This document shows, one piece after another, positions 25,851 to 40,800 of a DNA stretch of 64,000 bases. Below the pieces are notes generated by a model. That model was not told the DNA's origin and ran no database searches. It saw only the letters and a list, made by a program, of their open reading frames with translations. The position numbers and the translations under genes were made by a program. The stretch comes from Fasciolopsis buskii. Its lineage: Eukaryota; Platyhelminthes; Trematoda; Plagiorchiida; Fasciolidae. The stretch covers positions 1 to 64,000 of the forward strand of contig LUCM01005929.1 of assembly GCA_008360955.1 (NCBI GenBank), in the 5' to 3' direction. Positions within the stretch are counted from its first letter, which is position 1. The number at the start of each line of letters is the position of its first letter.

Positions 25851-28800
25851 CCACACTCGATGAAATGTAAAATTAACACGTGATAGACAGAAATATTTCC
25901 CCTCTCCCCTGGACATTTCCTCATTCTCGTCATCCTTATCATTATTTTTGAAAATTGGAGACAATCGTCTGTACCTTTTATGAACTCGTCCTGTGGTTGA
26001 TTAGCAACACAGTCAGTCATTGCTACATTAAATCGCCCGATGTCCACGGTGAAAATGACCAAATTTATTCGGTCCAGAATCGGAAAATTGATACTGCTTT
26101 GTGTGTATCTTTTTTTCCCCTGTCTTTTTTATACCACCACATCCGTTTCATGCTAAAGCGAATTTCCAAGCTGACGGATTTTTATCGCCTCGAGATAATT
26201 TTTACCATTGTCTGTATTCGATTTTTTTTGCCTTCCGTCCTGATTACGTACTATCATGCCGAACAAGAATCATAGACCGCTCAAATAACGAGTGCACTAT
26301 TTTTTTCTCCTCCAAATTTATTACTGCCGTTTTTACAGTTCCGTTGTTGCACATACTTCCTTTCACTATCCCAGGTCCCGTTTGTGCTGGGGTTGTTGGT
26401 CAAAAGATGCCACGCTACTGTCTGTTCGGTGACACAGTAAACACATCATCGCGGATGGAAAGCAATGGTCTGCGTACGTTCACAGTCGTGCTCTAAGTGC
26501 GACTCGGTTTTTATTCCATTTTTTCTGTGGTGGTATGTGAAACTCCATTTAGACGAATCTATCATCGCAGCTTCGTGGTACTTACTTTCAAGGCTCCCCA
26601 ACATAATGGAAACGGGTTAGTGAGCGCCATAGACGACAACAAACATACTCTGAAGTCAACTTCACCTGACTTCCGCACATACACACACACACACACGCAC
26701 ATGCACATGTATAGGCTACTAGGCTACGAAATCCACGCTCGTCAGACAAAATCTCACCGCATCCTAGACACTGCTGCTGCTTGTCTGCGGTCGTTTACTA
26801 GGCGAGCCTAAGGCTGCCTTATTCCCGGCTTCGGTGGTTGTTCCTCCGTATCTGCAACCTGGAGGTGCGCCAGTTAGCATCAGCTCTGTCTTTTCAAGAA
26901 TAACATATGAGAAATTTTTTTATGCTTCGATCTATTGAGCCTTCCGCCAAATGTTCCTTTCCATTGTTTTGTCTAATCATTGATGATGAAGCCCAATTCT
27001 CACAAAGGTGAAAACATATGCTTAGTTTGTCAGACAATTCAGTCAACTAAGCCGGAATATCACCACATTTTTCTTCAAACTTGAAACAGATGAACATCGG
27101 TTGCACTTCATTGTCTCTTTACGCCTTTCACATTAGCCTGACCTTCAGAAATGCTGAATCCACTATAGATCTTTCGTTTTAGGGCCTGATTGCCTGGCGA
27201 GCACAGTTTAACCCAGCTCGTTTGCTGAGTAACATTAAATATGAGGTCATCATTCATAGCCAACTAGGGACCTTCGTCAGTCGAACCGAGAGTTTCCTTT
27301 TCGAGACCGTATATCTCCATCACCGGCTAACGATTTTTACTACCTTGGCCCACTTTAAAGACCACGAAAAAATGATATAATTACCCGTTTAATTTGTTCC
27401 AATTCCTCCACTTTAAAGTACCAGTACACGGAATGTTCATTCTTCATCTAAAGTGCTTCAATCACGTGGTGCTAGCGCTCGTTTGATAGCATTTATTGAC
27501 TAACTTAGCCTCGATAATTGTCTGATCCTATTTTATATTACTTGTGCTCGAAGGGAAAGCCAGTATAAAAACTAAAAGTGCACTACTTAAAAGATATAAA
27601 TTTATAAGTACAAACTGTTTAGATATAGTACTAGTATAAAGAAACTCACTGCGATAGGGGTATCATCGATCCTGTCAGAAGATGTTTTACCGACAAAATT
27701 GCACAGTGCCTAGTTTTCAACCGTCTGTATCACAAACCTCAGAATTTTCAGTCGTGTAGAGTTTAGTAAACTGAACGTAGATGCTTGTGCTGACCAACTC
27801 TATGCTATGAATTTATTAGACTTATCAGAAATCCCACCGTCCGGAGACAAGCCGCCAGCTGATCGTGATGGAATGCAGAAATGTGTCCCAACTAAACGAA
27901 TCTACTGTTTTCAATCGATGGGTTATATCTTTATTTACTCACTCATTTGACACGGAGTGTAACAGTTCCTTCGAATCTGTTTTCTCCCATCCTATTCGGC
28001 GTGGACATAATGAAGGTTTTGTGCAAATCGGCGCCAAGTATAAATTTATCTGTTTTTCTGGTTTGACCGATTGGTTGGTAACACACAAGAATTGGACTTC
28101 AATAAATGGACTCTATGATGACCCACGAAACAAAGGTTTATTCTAGGTGGGAGTAGGTGACAATAATTTGTCGTTAGTTTGTCCAACACGAAGTCCGTTC
28201 CAGTAGAAGAGATGCTATCGTTTAAGTACTTGAGATGATCATTTAAGGCTTTTCAGTGACCGTCGTTACCTCCTAAACTGGAACAATCTGCGTTGACGGG
28301 TTGAGAGCAGTGTATGATAAGTGGTCTATAACTGACAGGAATAGTTGTTAAACAGATATATCGGGAACCATCTATTATCTTTTACTTCCTTTATTAATGA
28401 AACAACAGTCTACGTTATTTCTCAGGAAGGGGTCCACGGCCAACAGAGAGTTGCCAAGCGGGGAAGTTGACCGGCGGTGGGAGGATTCCAACCCGCGACC
28501 CTCAAGTCAAAACGCCACCGCCAGCGGCTTTGTCATGTTAGTGTCTGGCGAATGTAGGAAATAACCAATCGGCAAACTTTACTATTTGAGAGATTTCGCA
28601 CGTATAAACTTAGGATGATTTCCCCAGGATAGGATAATGTCGGTCACTCTGCCATCTCTCCACCGTCTGTTCTTCAGCGTTCTGCTGCGAATTAGCTTTA
28701 CAATCTATCTGCACACGTGCCTCGTTCAATCAAGGTTCGTGAACACGGGTAACATTGCAGAAAGCGATTGACTTTGAACGTGTGCATTTCTACTCACAAC

Positions 28801-31800
28801 CGATAGCCTCTTCGGACGCACCACATGCACAGGTTCATTTGACGCTAGAGAAGGAAGCCAGATAAAAATGGAGTACCCTGTATGTTGTGTCGCAAAGATG
28901 ACGCTCGAATGCCAATAACAAAACGTTCTTGGTCAGACGTGAATTGATTGAATAACATGACTGGATGACTTTATCACTCTGAGTATCAGAACAGGCGCGG
29001 CGCAAAACAAAATTCATCGATGCCGATTATTGACTATCACACCATTGATTGAGGAAAAAAAACTCTGGTAACCAATGCTTTCGTGATTCTGGCCTTTATA
29101 ATAAGGGGCTGAAGAATACATTTTCCTTGGAACTTCATTGGGAAAAATGAGATGCGGAGGGCAACGTAGGGATTTTCCATCGCAAGGAGCACGCGTATGT
29201 GGAGAATTCATGCGGTATAGCTATTGGGCCCCGAAGAGTGCACCTTCGAACAGCCATTCAGTTAGCATTTGTTTTTATACTAAAATTAAGCTTTTACCAT
29301 AGGAAAATATCCAGAAAACACCAAATACAGCTCATTTTTGACAGATTTTTTGTCGGGAACCAGGAAAACGTGTCCGAGGAAACTGGTACTTTCCAGATTC
29401 ACAGCAGAAGCACAGAAATAAGGTGTAGCCATCCGATGACCGAGCTGCACGATCTTCCTCTATTCGCATCACGAAGTGATTCAATCTCATTACCAATTCC
29501 AGTCGTATTCTACTCTGTTGTACGTTGCTCCAAACATTGGTTCTAATTTTTTCGGTGTTTCTGATGCCACAATGTGATAAACGATTGAAGGATTTCGTCA
29601 TACCTACTACCACAGATTGCATATGTATAGCGTTTTTGGTCCACCAGAATTTGGAAATCAAAGCAATACACGTGGAGAATTTTTATTATGCCCGACCAAA
29701 ATTGATCCATTTCCGTGAGACATTGTAGTGATTGTTGGCGAAGGGGAGCTTAGAAACAGATTTGGACGAGAGGAACAGAACGAGGCCAGTTGTAAGTATG
29801 TCATGGCATAAAATGCACTAGGAGTGAGTGATCATTGTTGTAGTGTTGTTACAACCATTCGCACTTGCAACATTTTAAATGGGAATGCGAGAACAGCCTA
29901 GCGACGGGAAATTTTGCTGCCTCATTTTTCCTCTGCTACTCTATCTTTTTTTCTCTCTCTCTCTTGCTTTCCATCCCCTGAGCAGCACTGAAAATTCATA
30001 TCAGTCAGGAAACGTTCAAAATTCTACAAAAATTCAATTGTTTCATCATGACTGAACGTGGATTGGTACAAATGAAAGTATGTTTTGTGTTCGATTTCTG
30101 ACCATTTTCCTTAAACTGACTTACCTATTTTACGTCTATCGGTTTACTGGAATTTGTTTTGTTTGAAAATTTTATTTATCTGAACCGTAATCAGGACCTC
30201 GGTATGTTCACAGCAGCATCAAATTACTGATAGACAAATTGACTAAATCCCCGATTTCGCAACAAGTCCCCTATCCGATTTGTCACGTCAACCTGAGTTG
30301 TTGTCCTTTGGTAATGTGCGTCATGGCAGCATTATACCATTTCCCACATTATTTCGGAATTATGTCGAAATGCTTCGGAGTTGCGTCAAGATTATTCGAA
30401 AATGTCATTCAACTGACTTATTGTGATCTCGTCTGCATAGGCCCGAAACGTGATCCATCCTAAATGGTGAACATTTGTGCGTGCACACTGCAAACTGTGC
30501 TAATTATGTAAACTGCCCCACGATCTGCGAGCAGGCGCCTTATTGGAAAGCGTTGTGAAACAGAGGCGTTTTCCCGCCCATTTCCGCGTATTTTTGACGA
30601 AAATCCGAATAAGTATCACATAATTCCGAAATAACTCAAGAGGTGGTGTATTTTGCTCACAATCCATTGACATCTGTCCTTTACTACAACTGCTGACCAT
30701 AGTGCTCCTGTAATATTAATAATAGTAGGACAATTTAATTGTCGAATTTTTGGAACACGAAATCTTTATGTCCTACCGACGTTTTAATTAGGTTGCCCGT
30801 TATCTCTGATTGCATATAGGCCGTCGAGACATCTGCCGTTCACCGGAGGTGCTCCGCTCATTGTGTTCACTAAACGCGTTGACTTCCCGTTTAAACCGCA
30901 TTCCGACGCTGACTACTTTGATCTCTGCAAGTAGGCAGCCTAGTTCCATGCATGTATGATAACTTTAAAGATTCGCAGTATTCTTGCACCTTTGACCAAT
31001 GGAAGAGACAACAAAGTGATCTGGAACGATTTCTGGCGGGCACATCGATTTTTCGATGGATTCTCTACAAATCTAAAATATCTCGTCTTAATCAGAATCG
31101 ATTCAGATCACTTGCTGCCATTAAACAAAATGTAACTGCCGTCGCTGAAGTCATAAATCCGTCTTATTCGTGAACCGATTAACAGTCGGATAATGCCCCA
31201 TGAAAATGAAGGGTCGCTGATGATGAGGCCTGGAAAATTTGCCTTACAATTCTCGGGCACACAGATACAATATTTTTTGAGAATATTGTGGTCAAAACTT
31301 TACACTTCGTTCCATGGCGGCGTGTTCGAAAATAGACTATTCTACTTTTCTGGGGTTTCATCTGAACGGGAATATATTCGGATTTATTAACATATCTCAC
31401 CTAGCAATTAACTTTGGCAGGAAAACAGTTTGTGACCGGTTACTGGTTTCCAGAGGCCACTTCTAAAATAGGGTGACCGTTCTTAGATTCCGTCTTTACG
31501 CGTCCAATGCGGCGAGATGAGATGTAGTTATTGCGACCTCAGTAAGCTAGATAGGTGGTGGATGTACAGTTAGATGTCTGTTTCTGTATTGATGACCGAT
31601 CAGGAACCAATAATCTTTGAACAAATAAATGTTCAATTTGATTTGTCTGTGTGATATGCGTTCAGATCGAACCAGCTACCGATGGCGTGGATCAACCAAA
31701 GATTGTCGATTATTTTGGCCTGTGTTTATGGATACAGATCACATCTAGGCCTATGTTCTTTTCTTTTGCGACTGGTCGAAGTTGCACCGACACGAGAATC

Positions 31801-34800
31801 ACGTGTCCCGTACAGTTGCTTTTAAACAATAGTCGCTGACTTGAGTTCCAGTCGGAGATGTCAATGGGGTCATTGTGACGTGTACTCAGGAGCCGAGCGA
31901 TCATCACTAGCGGAGCAACGATACCCTGCATGCAGCAGTGGGTACCACTCAGGAATCCAGGACATGTATGCCTCAAAAACGATGGATATCTTCGACGTCA
32001 GTTGTTCTATTAGGTTCCCGCAGACCCATCTTTCGGGAATAACGCCACATGACGGGGAAATTACGGAGACATTAGCCGACCCGGTGATAGCGAACTGATC
32101 ACAAACTTTACCAGTTGATTTGGGACTGCTGGTCTACGAGAACTAAGTGTAAATGAAGTGACCAAACACTCCAGGGATAACCAATTGGAGCATCGCCTGG
32201 AATGTTGGCCAGAACACTTTAAAGAGCAGTTTAACTGGCCTTCGCCCAAGTCAAAACTCCCACTTATGTCTGAATGTGAAACAAAGAAAGCAGATCTCAG
32301 TCCTCCATCAGAAATGGAGGTCATCAGAGGAATAAGTTTTCCTAAGAAACACAAGGCTGCTAGGTCATCTTTATGAGGGGAATAGTGACAAGGATGTTTC
32401 CTCAGACAGCAAATTGTCTGAGTTAGAGTATACGAATAATATTATTTTTCTGACTGAAGACCCAGGTAATGTGCTTTTTTCTCTCGGCCTTCTGAACTAC
32501 AATGTTGATGTTTTTATGATACGTTTTGCATCTTCAGAGTGAAACGCGCTGTTGTTTGGCTGGATTGATCCAAAGACAAACCTTGTCCTTGAATGGTAGG
32601 ATTTGGGCGAAGTAGATAAGTTCAGTTTTATTTGGACAGTCACGTTTCACCAGGTGGTTCTATATTGGATCGAGGATTTTTACTTAAGCAGAAAGCCCAA
32701 TTAGCGATTACTAGTTCAGGACATCTGTAGTGTGGGTGCAAAATCCGATTATCGATTAAGAGTCAAGTTTTCATTGCAGTGATCAGATTTGGTCAGAAAA
32801 ATTGCGGTTGAAAACAAGAAATGTGCAAAGGCTGTCGGTGTTTGAGCACTGAAGTATTCGTAATACTGCTAGAACATGGTGGGCGGACTGTAGTGGCATC
32901 GCTAAACGCAACGTCACAGAACTGGAACGGGCATTGAATTTGAGTAGATTAATACGGTTTGGACACGTGCCTTCGTATGCCCGCAGTTCGATTGACCTGG
33001 TATACACTGTTCTCCGCCGTACGTAATGACTGGAATATGGTTCAAAGTGGTCGATTCGTGATTTGTGTGAGTAGTATGAAAATCTCAGGCAGTGGACCAC
33101 CCCGAATAAGTTTAACTGGATTAAGGAGTCCATGAGATCTGCCAACTCGATGATTGGATACTTTGGATAATATGACTCACGACTACAGTGAGTTGCATTT
33201 TTGCATTCGAAATGTTTCCGTTTCTCTAGAGATTTCTGTCTCATGATTTTTCCTTTCACTTATTGGGTCTTGTGAGACATTGACAAAAATCAGAGTACGT
33301 CCATCCAAAGTTAGCGGTTATGCAAGCTGCTGGGTATCAATAACCTATCCCCACACAACTATTCATACTCAATTCGTACCAGTCTGTGTTCACCCAAAAT
33401 AGCTTGTTCCGATATTTTTTCAACCTTAATTTGCTGAAGTTTAGTGTTTTTCGCTTCTTTGTATGTGTTATTGTTTTTACTAATGGAACCAAAAAGTACA
33501 TCATTGTCAGGAACGGGGTCGCGACCAGTCGAGGCCCGCCAAGTGAGCGAGTTGGTCTGCGGTCAGAGGATTCGAGCGCGCAAAATTGAAACATTGTGAT
33601 ATTGACCACCATTTGATCACTGCTGTTCGCTCTATTCGATCAGTCAGATTTTCCGATTTCGTCTGTCGTGTAAAATCCAATCAATTTTCCAATCTCAGTT
33701 AACTTTCCCCAAATTCGGCAGGCGTCATCTATTGATCCACTGTCTAGAAGAAATCTGATAGTTGGCAAGCGCGTTTGTTTACCCATAAACTTCACATAGA
33801 ATTGCATTTTTGAATTCCCACTGGGAATTTCACTATGGCCGCTGGTCCGTGACTGTTCTGGCAGAGCGATATAATCAACCACTAAATTGTTATCAAGCGA
33901 TTATTGAGGGAATACCTCTGTTCTTCAATGACGGCCACGAGCATCTTGCTTTTATGCAGCCGCGCAACTGTTCTCGAACCTCATCCCGGAATTCTTGACC
34001 TGGGAATACTGACAGTAAAACGACTCATTTCAACTTATCCTACCAAGTTTCATCTAAAAAGAATCTTACTTTGGGGCTGAAATTTGATGGAAAATATGGA
34101 AGTTAATCCCAACAAATGCTCCTGGTACCCACGTTTATAGCTTAATCGACTGATCTCGAGATCACTTGCCACAACCATTGCTCTTCACCCCGCTGACATC
34201 TTTGTAACACAATCGATATGATTGTCTGAATTGCATTTTATCAGTTTTCATTTAACTAAAGTCAAGAACTCATCTGCCAACGAATATACTGCGGGTATTT
34301 TTACACCTAATGACCCCGAATTTTACAAAAAATCTCAACTGCGTTAAAATCCTAACGGCTGGTAGGCCACGAGGTGAATTTAGTCACAGGGAATAGTGAC
34401 TAAGTGGCATGGGAATTACGATTGGATGCATTATTTTGCCGAAATTAGAAGAATCCTTCATGCAAACTGAAGTCTCACCGTGTTCGGATACCATTGATGA
34501 CATCCTGAACATCATTTGATATTGCGAGTTTGCCAATCCCATAGACAGACGAAATATTCCAAAACTGTGCACAGTTTTGTCATCGATCAATCAGCTAAAA
34601 CACTTCTTTCTTCTCACTTCGCGTCATCGGGAATTCCTCGTTTCTGTCCCGTTCAGACGGGTTTTCTCGTCACCCATTTGAGCATATTTCATTAATTTGT
34701 TGACTAAACGAGATTTTCGCCGACAGAAAAAGGGCTTATTGTACAGCTAAGTAAAAATTATTCATTTTTGTCTTCCCTCACACTTGATCGGTGGTTTTTT

Positions 34801-37800
34801 TTTCAAGGTCCAAAACGAAACGTTTATTCTTAGTACAACTTCCAAGCTCCATGTAAAACATAATTTCCAGGTCCTCGAATTCTTTCCCATCCGCATCTGG
34901 TAGTCGAAATGACGGAAAGGTTCAGTTCTTTCAAGATCGCTAATACTGAATTTTTCAATCACGTGGTATCCAGCGTCTGGGGCTACGTTGCATCCTTCTG
35001 GAGCTTGTATGCGTCGTTATTTTTCAACCGTTGATAAGAACGATCGCGTTAACTAAGATTCCAGATTACTGTCAGTGTTTCTTTTATTCGGTTCCACGTC
35101 ATCTGTACCTGTCTGTCTGATTTTCTACTCCCCGTCTGTTTACTGTCTCCAGAGCAAGAACGAGAGAGAAAGGGACGAAACCGCCGCGGCTTCCATATAG
35201 ATCATTTTTTCAGGTGCAATTAATCAGTCGACTTTGCCTGCCCAATGGGCCCTTCTGCTGAGCATTGCATTTTCCTTGTATTCTTCGGTTGTTTCCTTAT
35301 ATATATTAACGTCGTTAGTGTAGGAAATAGCAGACGCTGTACGGTTTCGCGTTCATTACTGACTGGTTGTCTTCTCAAAGCTTCATTTTACGAACAGGTG
35401 GACATCATTCTCTTCCGAGTAGAAGATATTAAAAGGACCAAACGATAGCATGATCTACCCGCACTTTCAATGAGCGTTACAACGTGTCAGCTTTCACGTT
35501 CAGTTTCGTGATTTTGGGTTCATAATCTGTAGTGGTTTGTGTGTTTCCTGAGCCCAAACTAAAACTGAAAATCGGAGTGGAGGAGCATGAATGAAATAGC
35601 TTGATCGTTAGGTCATCCATGTTTGAACCCAATTGTTTGTTTGAAATGAACAAACGCCATTAACCATCACTAGCTTTTCCATGGTTATAAACCATTGTTG
35701 ACACAGATGTCGAATCCCACGTGATGAATGGCTTTGCTACAGAGAATGTCCAAGGTGATCTGCCCACAATCGTTCAAGTCACTCATGTTCATGCACCGAT
35801 TGGAGCACGGCAGATATGTACCATCGACGAGTCCTAAAAAGTCACAACAAACAGCTCCATTTTTGCGGTCTCCAATTTTCCTTCGAGAATTGATGAGGCA
35901 TCATCATCATCGCATGGCGTTGAACACCAGAGCGATACTCACTGACCCTTGGCATTCCCATCACTTTGCACGTGTCAGCAGTAAAACTGATTATCCAGAG
36001 GGCGATAGAATGGACCTACGTAGGTGGAAAAAGAAAAGGACGCCGTTGCAGTTGGCACAAATAGCACATAGTTTAACGCTACAAACGTATTTCTCAGTCA
36101 TTCTAATTCGACAGAAAGTAGCAACACGACCGCCGCTGTTCATGCTTCGCTATCACATCCTTCAGCGTCTCCAGACAACTGCTTGAAGGATCTTTCAGAC
36201 TGTAGTCACGAAAAAACGAGGCTCATTTTTCACGATTTCGCTGTACATTTTCTCACTCCTAAGTACCACGTCATCTACTGGACTCCAAGTGGCATTTTCA
36301 GTCATACAGAGGAACGGGAAGCAGGACATGGCCCAGCATATGTGCATTTGCGATACACAATACATGGTCCAACTAATGAAGTTCATGAAGCTGGATGCAC
36401 CGTGATAGACTGTTCGCCCAACCGGTAATCAATATTCCGTTCCTAACCTTGACATGGTCACTCGATCAAATTCTAGGGATGCTAACTAAACATCAATGGT
36501 CAAAAACCTTCAAGCGTAAGTGTATGATTGAACCAAGTGCACTGATACACAACAAAACGACCCTTCAACTGCAGTGAAATATCAGATCGTCAGTACAAGT
36601 GCTTCGATCCAACGTACATCGTTGGACCAGTGGACATGCGTGTGTTCACCTCTGCTACCATGTTGCCATCCTTCGTCTCATAGTTGCCGAGACAAATTAG
36701 ACGGTTAGCAATGGTTAGTCAGTTACCAACGAGCGGCAATCTCGAAACCACTGACAACGTCTTATAACAGCAGTTTGTACTATGAAGGTACACAGCGCAT
36801 GTCGAGTGGGGCTACAACCGTCGCGAGTGTCTAGTGCTCGTTATGCATGTTTCATGCATTTGAGCAAGCACACGTCATCTGCGTAATCTAGGTCACACAG
36901 TTCTTTGACATTTTCCAGTTCGACCCCTCTAGTTCGGAGATATCCTAAAGCATTCTCCACTACCTCATCGATGACCAAGTTAAACGGGAATGGCGGAACG
37001 GGACTCCTTTGTTAAACACCACCGGTCGTTTCCACTGGACTGCGTTGTTAACCGTATACCCGCACGCGAACAGAAGTGTGCGGGCACGATGCCCACAGTA
37101 GGTTCATGAACTTCTGTGACGTACCGTCCCGGAGAATAGCACTGTTTGGTCAAGTCGAAGATACTTTTCAAACCGAGGAGAACCACAATTGTTGGATGAC
37201 GGTGTGTATGATGCGTCCCAAGTAGCTGGCAATGAATAAAAATCTGTTTGAAGCTAATTGGGCCCATGTAAAATCTGACATGCTATCCATGGATGTTACT
37301 GTCGCGATCCGGTATCATCCGGTGCAGCACTGTGGAGATTGAAACCTTGGTAGTTATCGTAATCGAGCTGATTCCGAGTTGATAATCACAATCGTTGCCT
37401 ATTCCCTTCTTGAGAATGTGCAGTCAGTGGTTCGCCCCATAATAACGCTATCTACTCCTCGTTCTGAATGTCACGGAACAAGGGCGTAAACGATCTTCTC
37501 AGGGCATCTGCAACCAGTTTCAAAAAACTGACGGAAGTTCATCGGTGCTAATAGCTTTTGGCGATCAAATGCTCAATTTTCTTTTCAATTCCATTGGAAG
37601 ATCACGTATCACTTCCTAAGGATTTGCAGTTGTTTAAATGGGAGTAACCACGTTTGCACATGGTCAGTTAAACCGCCCCTTGAAGTGTTTGGTTTAGCGG
37701 TCAAGCCTTTGCTGTTTGCCATGAACGGTCTCTTAATTTCCAACACATCGTTTCACTGATTATAGTTCGCCACTTACCCGCGTCGAGCGCACTTCAATCA

Positions 37801-40800
37801 GTCTTTAACTGTTACTTGAAGTAGCTGCTGATTCCATTTTTCGGCTAATTTGACTCACTAATTTTCACGATTGGGCAGATGTTATCTTATCCTATTCATC
37901 TCCTTATAGTTAGAGAGCTGTCGTTTTTGATCCATCAAACAAAGCGAGTTCTGAGAAATCCGATTTTTTTGATGAAAATAGGATCTAAGACCACAGACGG
38001 AATATGTTGACAAGTGCATCGTCTAGTTGATTTAAACCTAGTGCTCATCTGAAATAATGCACGACCGAGTTCCTAGCCCAGATGATAATTTCTCTGCTTA
38101 ATTCTTCCGAACATCCGGATCATACAGACGATGTACGACTGACCACGTTTGCGGTTTGCATGGATAACCGTTCAGTGGGGACGAAAATCGCATTGGGACC
38201 GACGCAAGATCTGACTCTACATACGTGGATCGGTAAGGTCTATAGTTCTTAATATAGCCGGGTCAGTGTTGTACTTCATCTGATTCAGACTGCCTGTGGA
38301 TTTCGAGCGCCATGTTGCTGTGCGACGCGAATCGTGTCACTGATTCGTGCTAGATGGGAATAGAGGGAGAAGCTTGTCCTCGTTATCTGCACGCTGAATT
38401 GTTAAGACAAATCCCATGTACACAAACTTCTGATGTACTAAATTTTCCAACTTGTGCATTGAAATCACCCGCTGCCATCACGATGTCAGGGCCTTTGTTA
38501 CCGCGAACAAGAGCGGTGAGTTCTTCATGAGATTCATTCTTTTGACGTGTTAGAGCTTCGGTCTGTTTGGCCGTATAAGGAGATTACAAGCAAGCTGCGT
38601 CAACACACCTACTTTTTCGAACACCAACTGATCCCGCGAGTCTTATATCAAATGAACGACTGATAACTCCGGGACCCAGTCCAAAAGAGCAGGTTTAGCT
38701 TTGCTATTCAAGAATACTGCCGCACCACATTGGCCAGTAACTCAAACCGGTTCGTCTGTTGAAACGCTCAGAAAATACCTGGTTGAGATACCAGGAGCAG
38801 TTGGTTCAATCGTCCCGCTCGGATTCCGGATTCGCTTTTTACGGGTGTATCAGACATCAATCGCCTGTAAGTTCATTTTGAACGTTACACTCGCCAGTCA
38901 ACCGGCCCGTGCAAGCGTATGGGCTCTAAGGGAACCGAGATTCACAGGTTAACGAGGCTTGAGAGAATACGAGTTGTTAGATTAAAAATCGTTTACTACA
39001 CTATTCGACACTGAACCGTTGCAAATATCGAGTATATTATCAGTGAAAACATCATGAATAGGTAGAGGAGACCAAAAGAGACAGTTGAGGACAAAAGAGA
39101 AAACTTATCAAAACCACCGGCCAACTCAGCGGTCAACATGGTCTTGGTTATCCCGCATGACGATTGATGCGGCATACAATTAATCCTATTTTTGCAATTC
39201 ACTGTATGTGGTTCACGTATGGTTGCTAGGACGTCCATCCATTAAGCAGAAGGACGACCAATGTTCTCAATCAGTTTTTAGTTCTTACGAGAATCCCTCC
39301 ACAAGGTAGTGGGGAATGACTGAAAAGAAACCCATCTGTCCGAATCATTTATTCTTGAACGCTTTTTTCCTCGACTGAGTAATCAGTTGAAATCAACCCG
39401 CAGCCTGAAGAATCGAAGCACTGCTCTGTCAGATCCATTGACTCTCCATGCTCGTTTGAACCTTTAGTTTGAGTTAATTCATCTCGTATAACTCGTTGGG
39501 TCACGTGTGCACGCAGGCCGTCGCACCACGTCCAGATGCATTCTCATTTTGATTGATGCGGTATGAAACTCGGTACCAAAATCCGCATGTGTCCCAGTTG
39601 GTCAGGCTTACCGACGAGCCATAGTGAATGGGCGTGATACAAACCTCTTGTACCAACGACTTGATTATCAATAGAATATGCTATTCTTTTGGCCTAGGAG
39701 AAGTCGTTTGTTGTTATGTCATATCAAACGATCGGGACAGAAGAAGGACGAATCCATTTACCTCAAAATCGTATACGTCTAAGCGTCCTCCAACCAACCA
39801 CAAGATAGGTTCCCTACTGATAATGGCTTAAGAGGTTGAGACCAACGCGGCTGTCTGCAAATTCAAATGGATCTTGTGTTGCTTCAGATGATGCCATCGA
39901 ACTCTGTGATTTCCATATACGGCTACGAGTTTGAGTAATCGGTACTTTTCAACCGTCAGTCCTCCACTATATCCTTCCACTCTCTCATGGCCCATACGCC
40001 CAACGCTAACTTCGATCGCGGAGCACCTGAATTCCTGTCAAATAGAACGGGAGAAAGAGAGAATCTGATGAGGATATGCTGTACCAACTGCGTAGTGACT
40101 GTGACCATTACAAACGTCAACTCAGCATTACAAAGGCAAGGAACTAATTTTATGGAAAATTTTACAAACGTCATGTTGGGTTGTTAAGACGAATCTGATT
40201 CCAACCTAAAGAATTTCAAATGGGGATGAATCGATATCAGATACTGAGGTGGACTTCCCCAGGACCAATTAGATCAACCGACAATACTCGAAATCATTCC
40301 TGTATCAAATTATGCGCGGTTATTTGTTTGCATAGTGGGAGAAAAAGGTTCACGAGTGACCGAAAGCGAAACGAAACAGCGGCTAGTGAACATATAAAGT
40401 GGTCAATCATTGCATATGTGATTACCTAGTTGTAAATAGTGTCTACCTACCGGTCAGTGAGATGAAAAGCTGACGCAAACGTGCAGTTAACACGCATGAA
40501 GCAACCTGACGATCACAGTGTGCAAGGGCTGGATGTTCAGCTATGTTCATGCAGTCCATTACTGGTCCAGACCGTACCGTAACGGTTATCCGGTTTCTTA
40601 CCTGAAAGATTGTTATGAAGACCTCCCGGAAAATCTAACACGGCCGATTTGAGCGACCATCACATTTGTATTTTCTTATCTTTTACTTCCTTTATTAATG
40701 AAACAACAACGTGCATCAATTTTCAGGAAGCGGTCCGCGGCCAGCAGAGGGCCGCCAAGTGGGGAAGTTGACCGGCGGTGGGCGGATTCGCACTCGTGAC

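Noticed and set aside
33640..33882. LLDSGS on the minus strand as a retroviral-type protease
   Set aside because: A single short motif. It lies on the wrong side of the RT-like segment at 34.4 kb for one element, and the rest of the fold is not visible.
36183..36428. Plus-strand frame resembling a conserved protein segment
   Set aside because: The opposite strand reads as the C-terminal part of an RTE-like element (RSDISL, MTW......RKCTAK), so the frame is its shadow.
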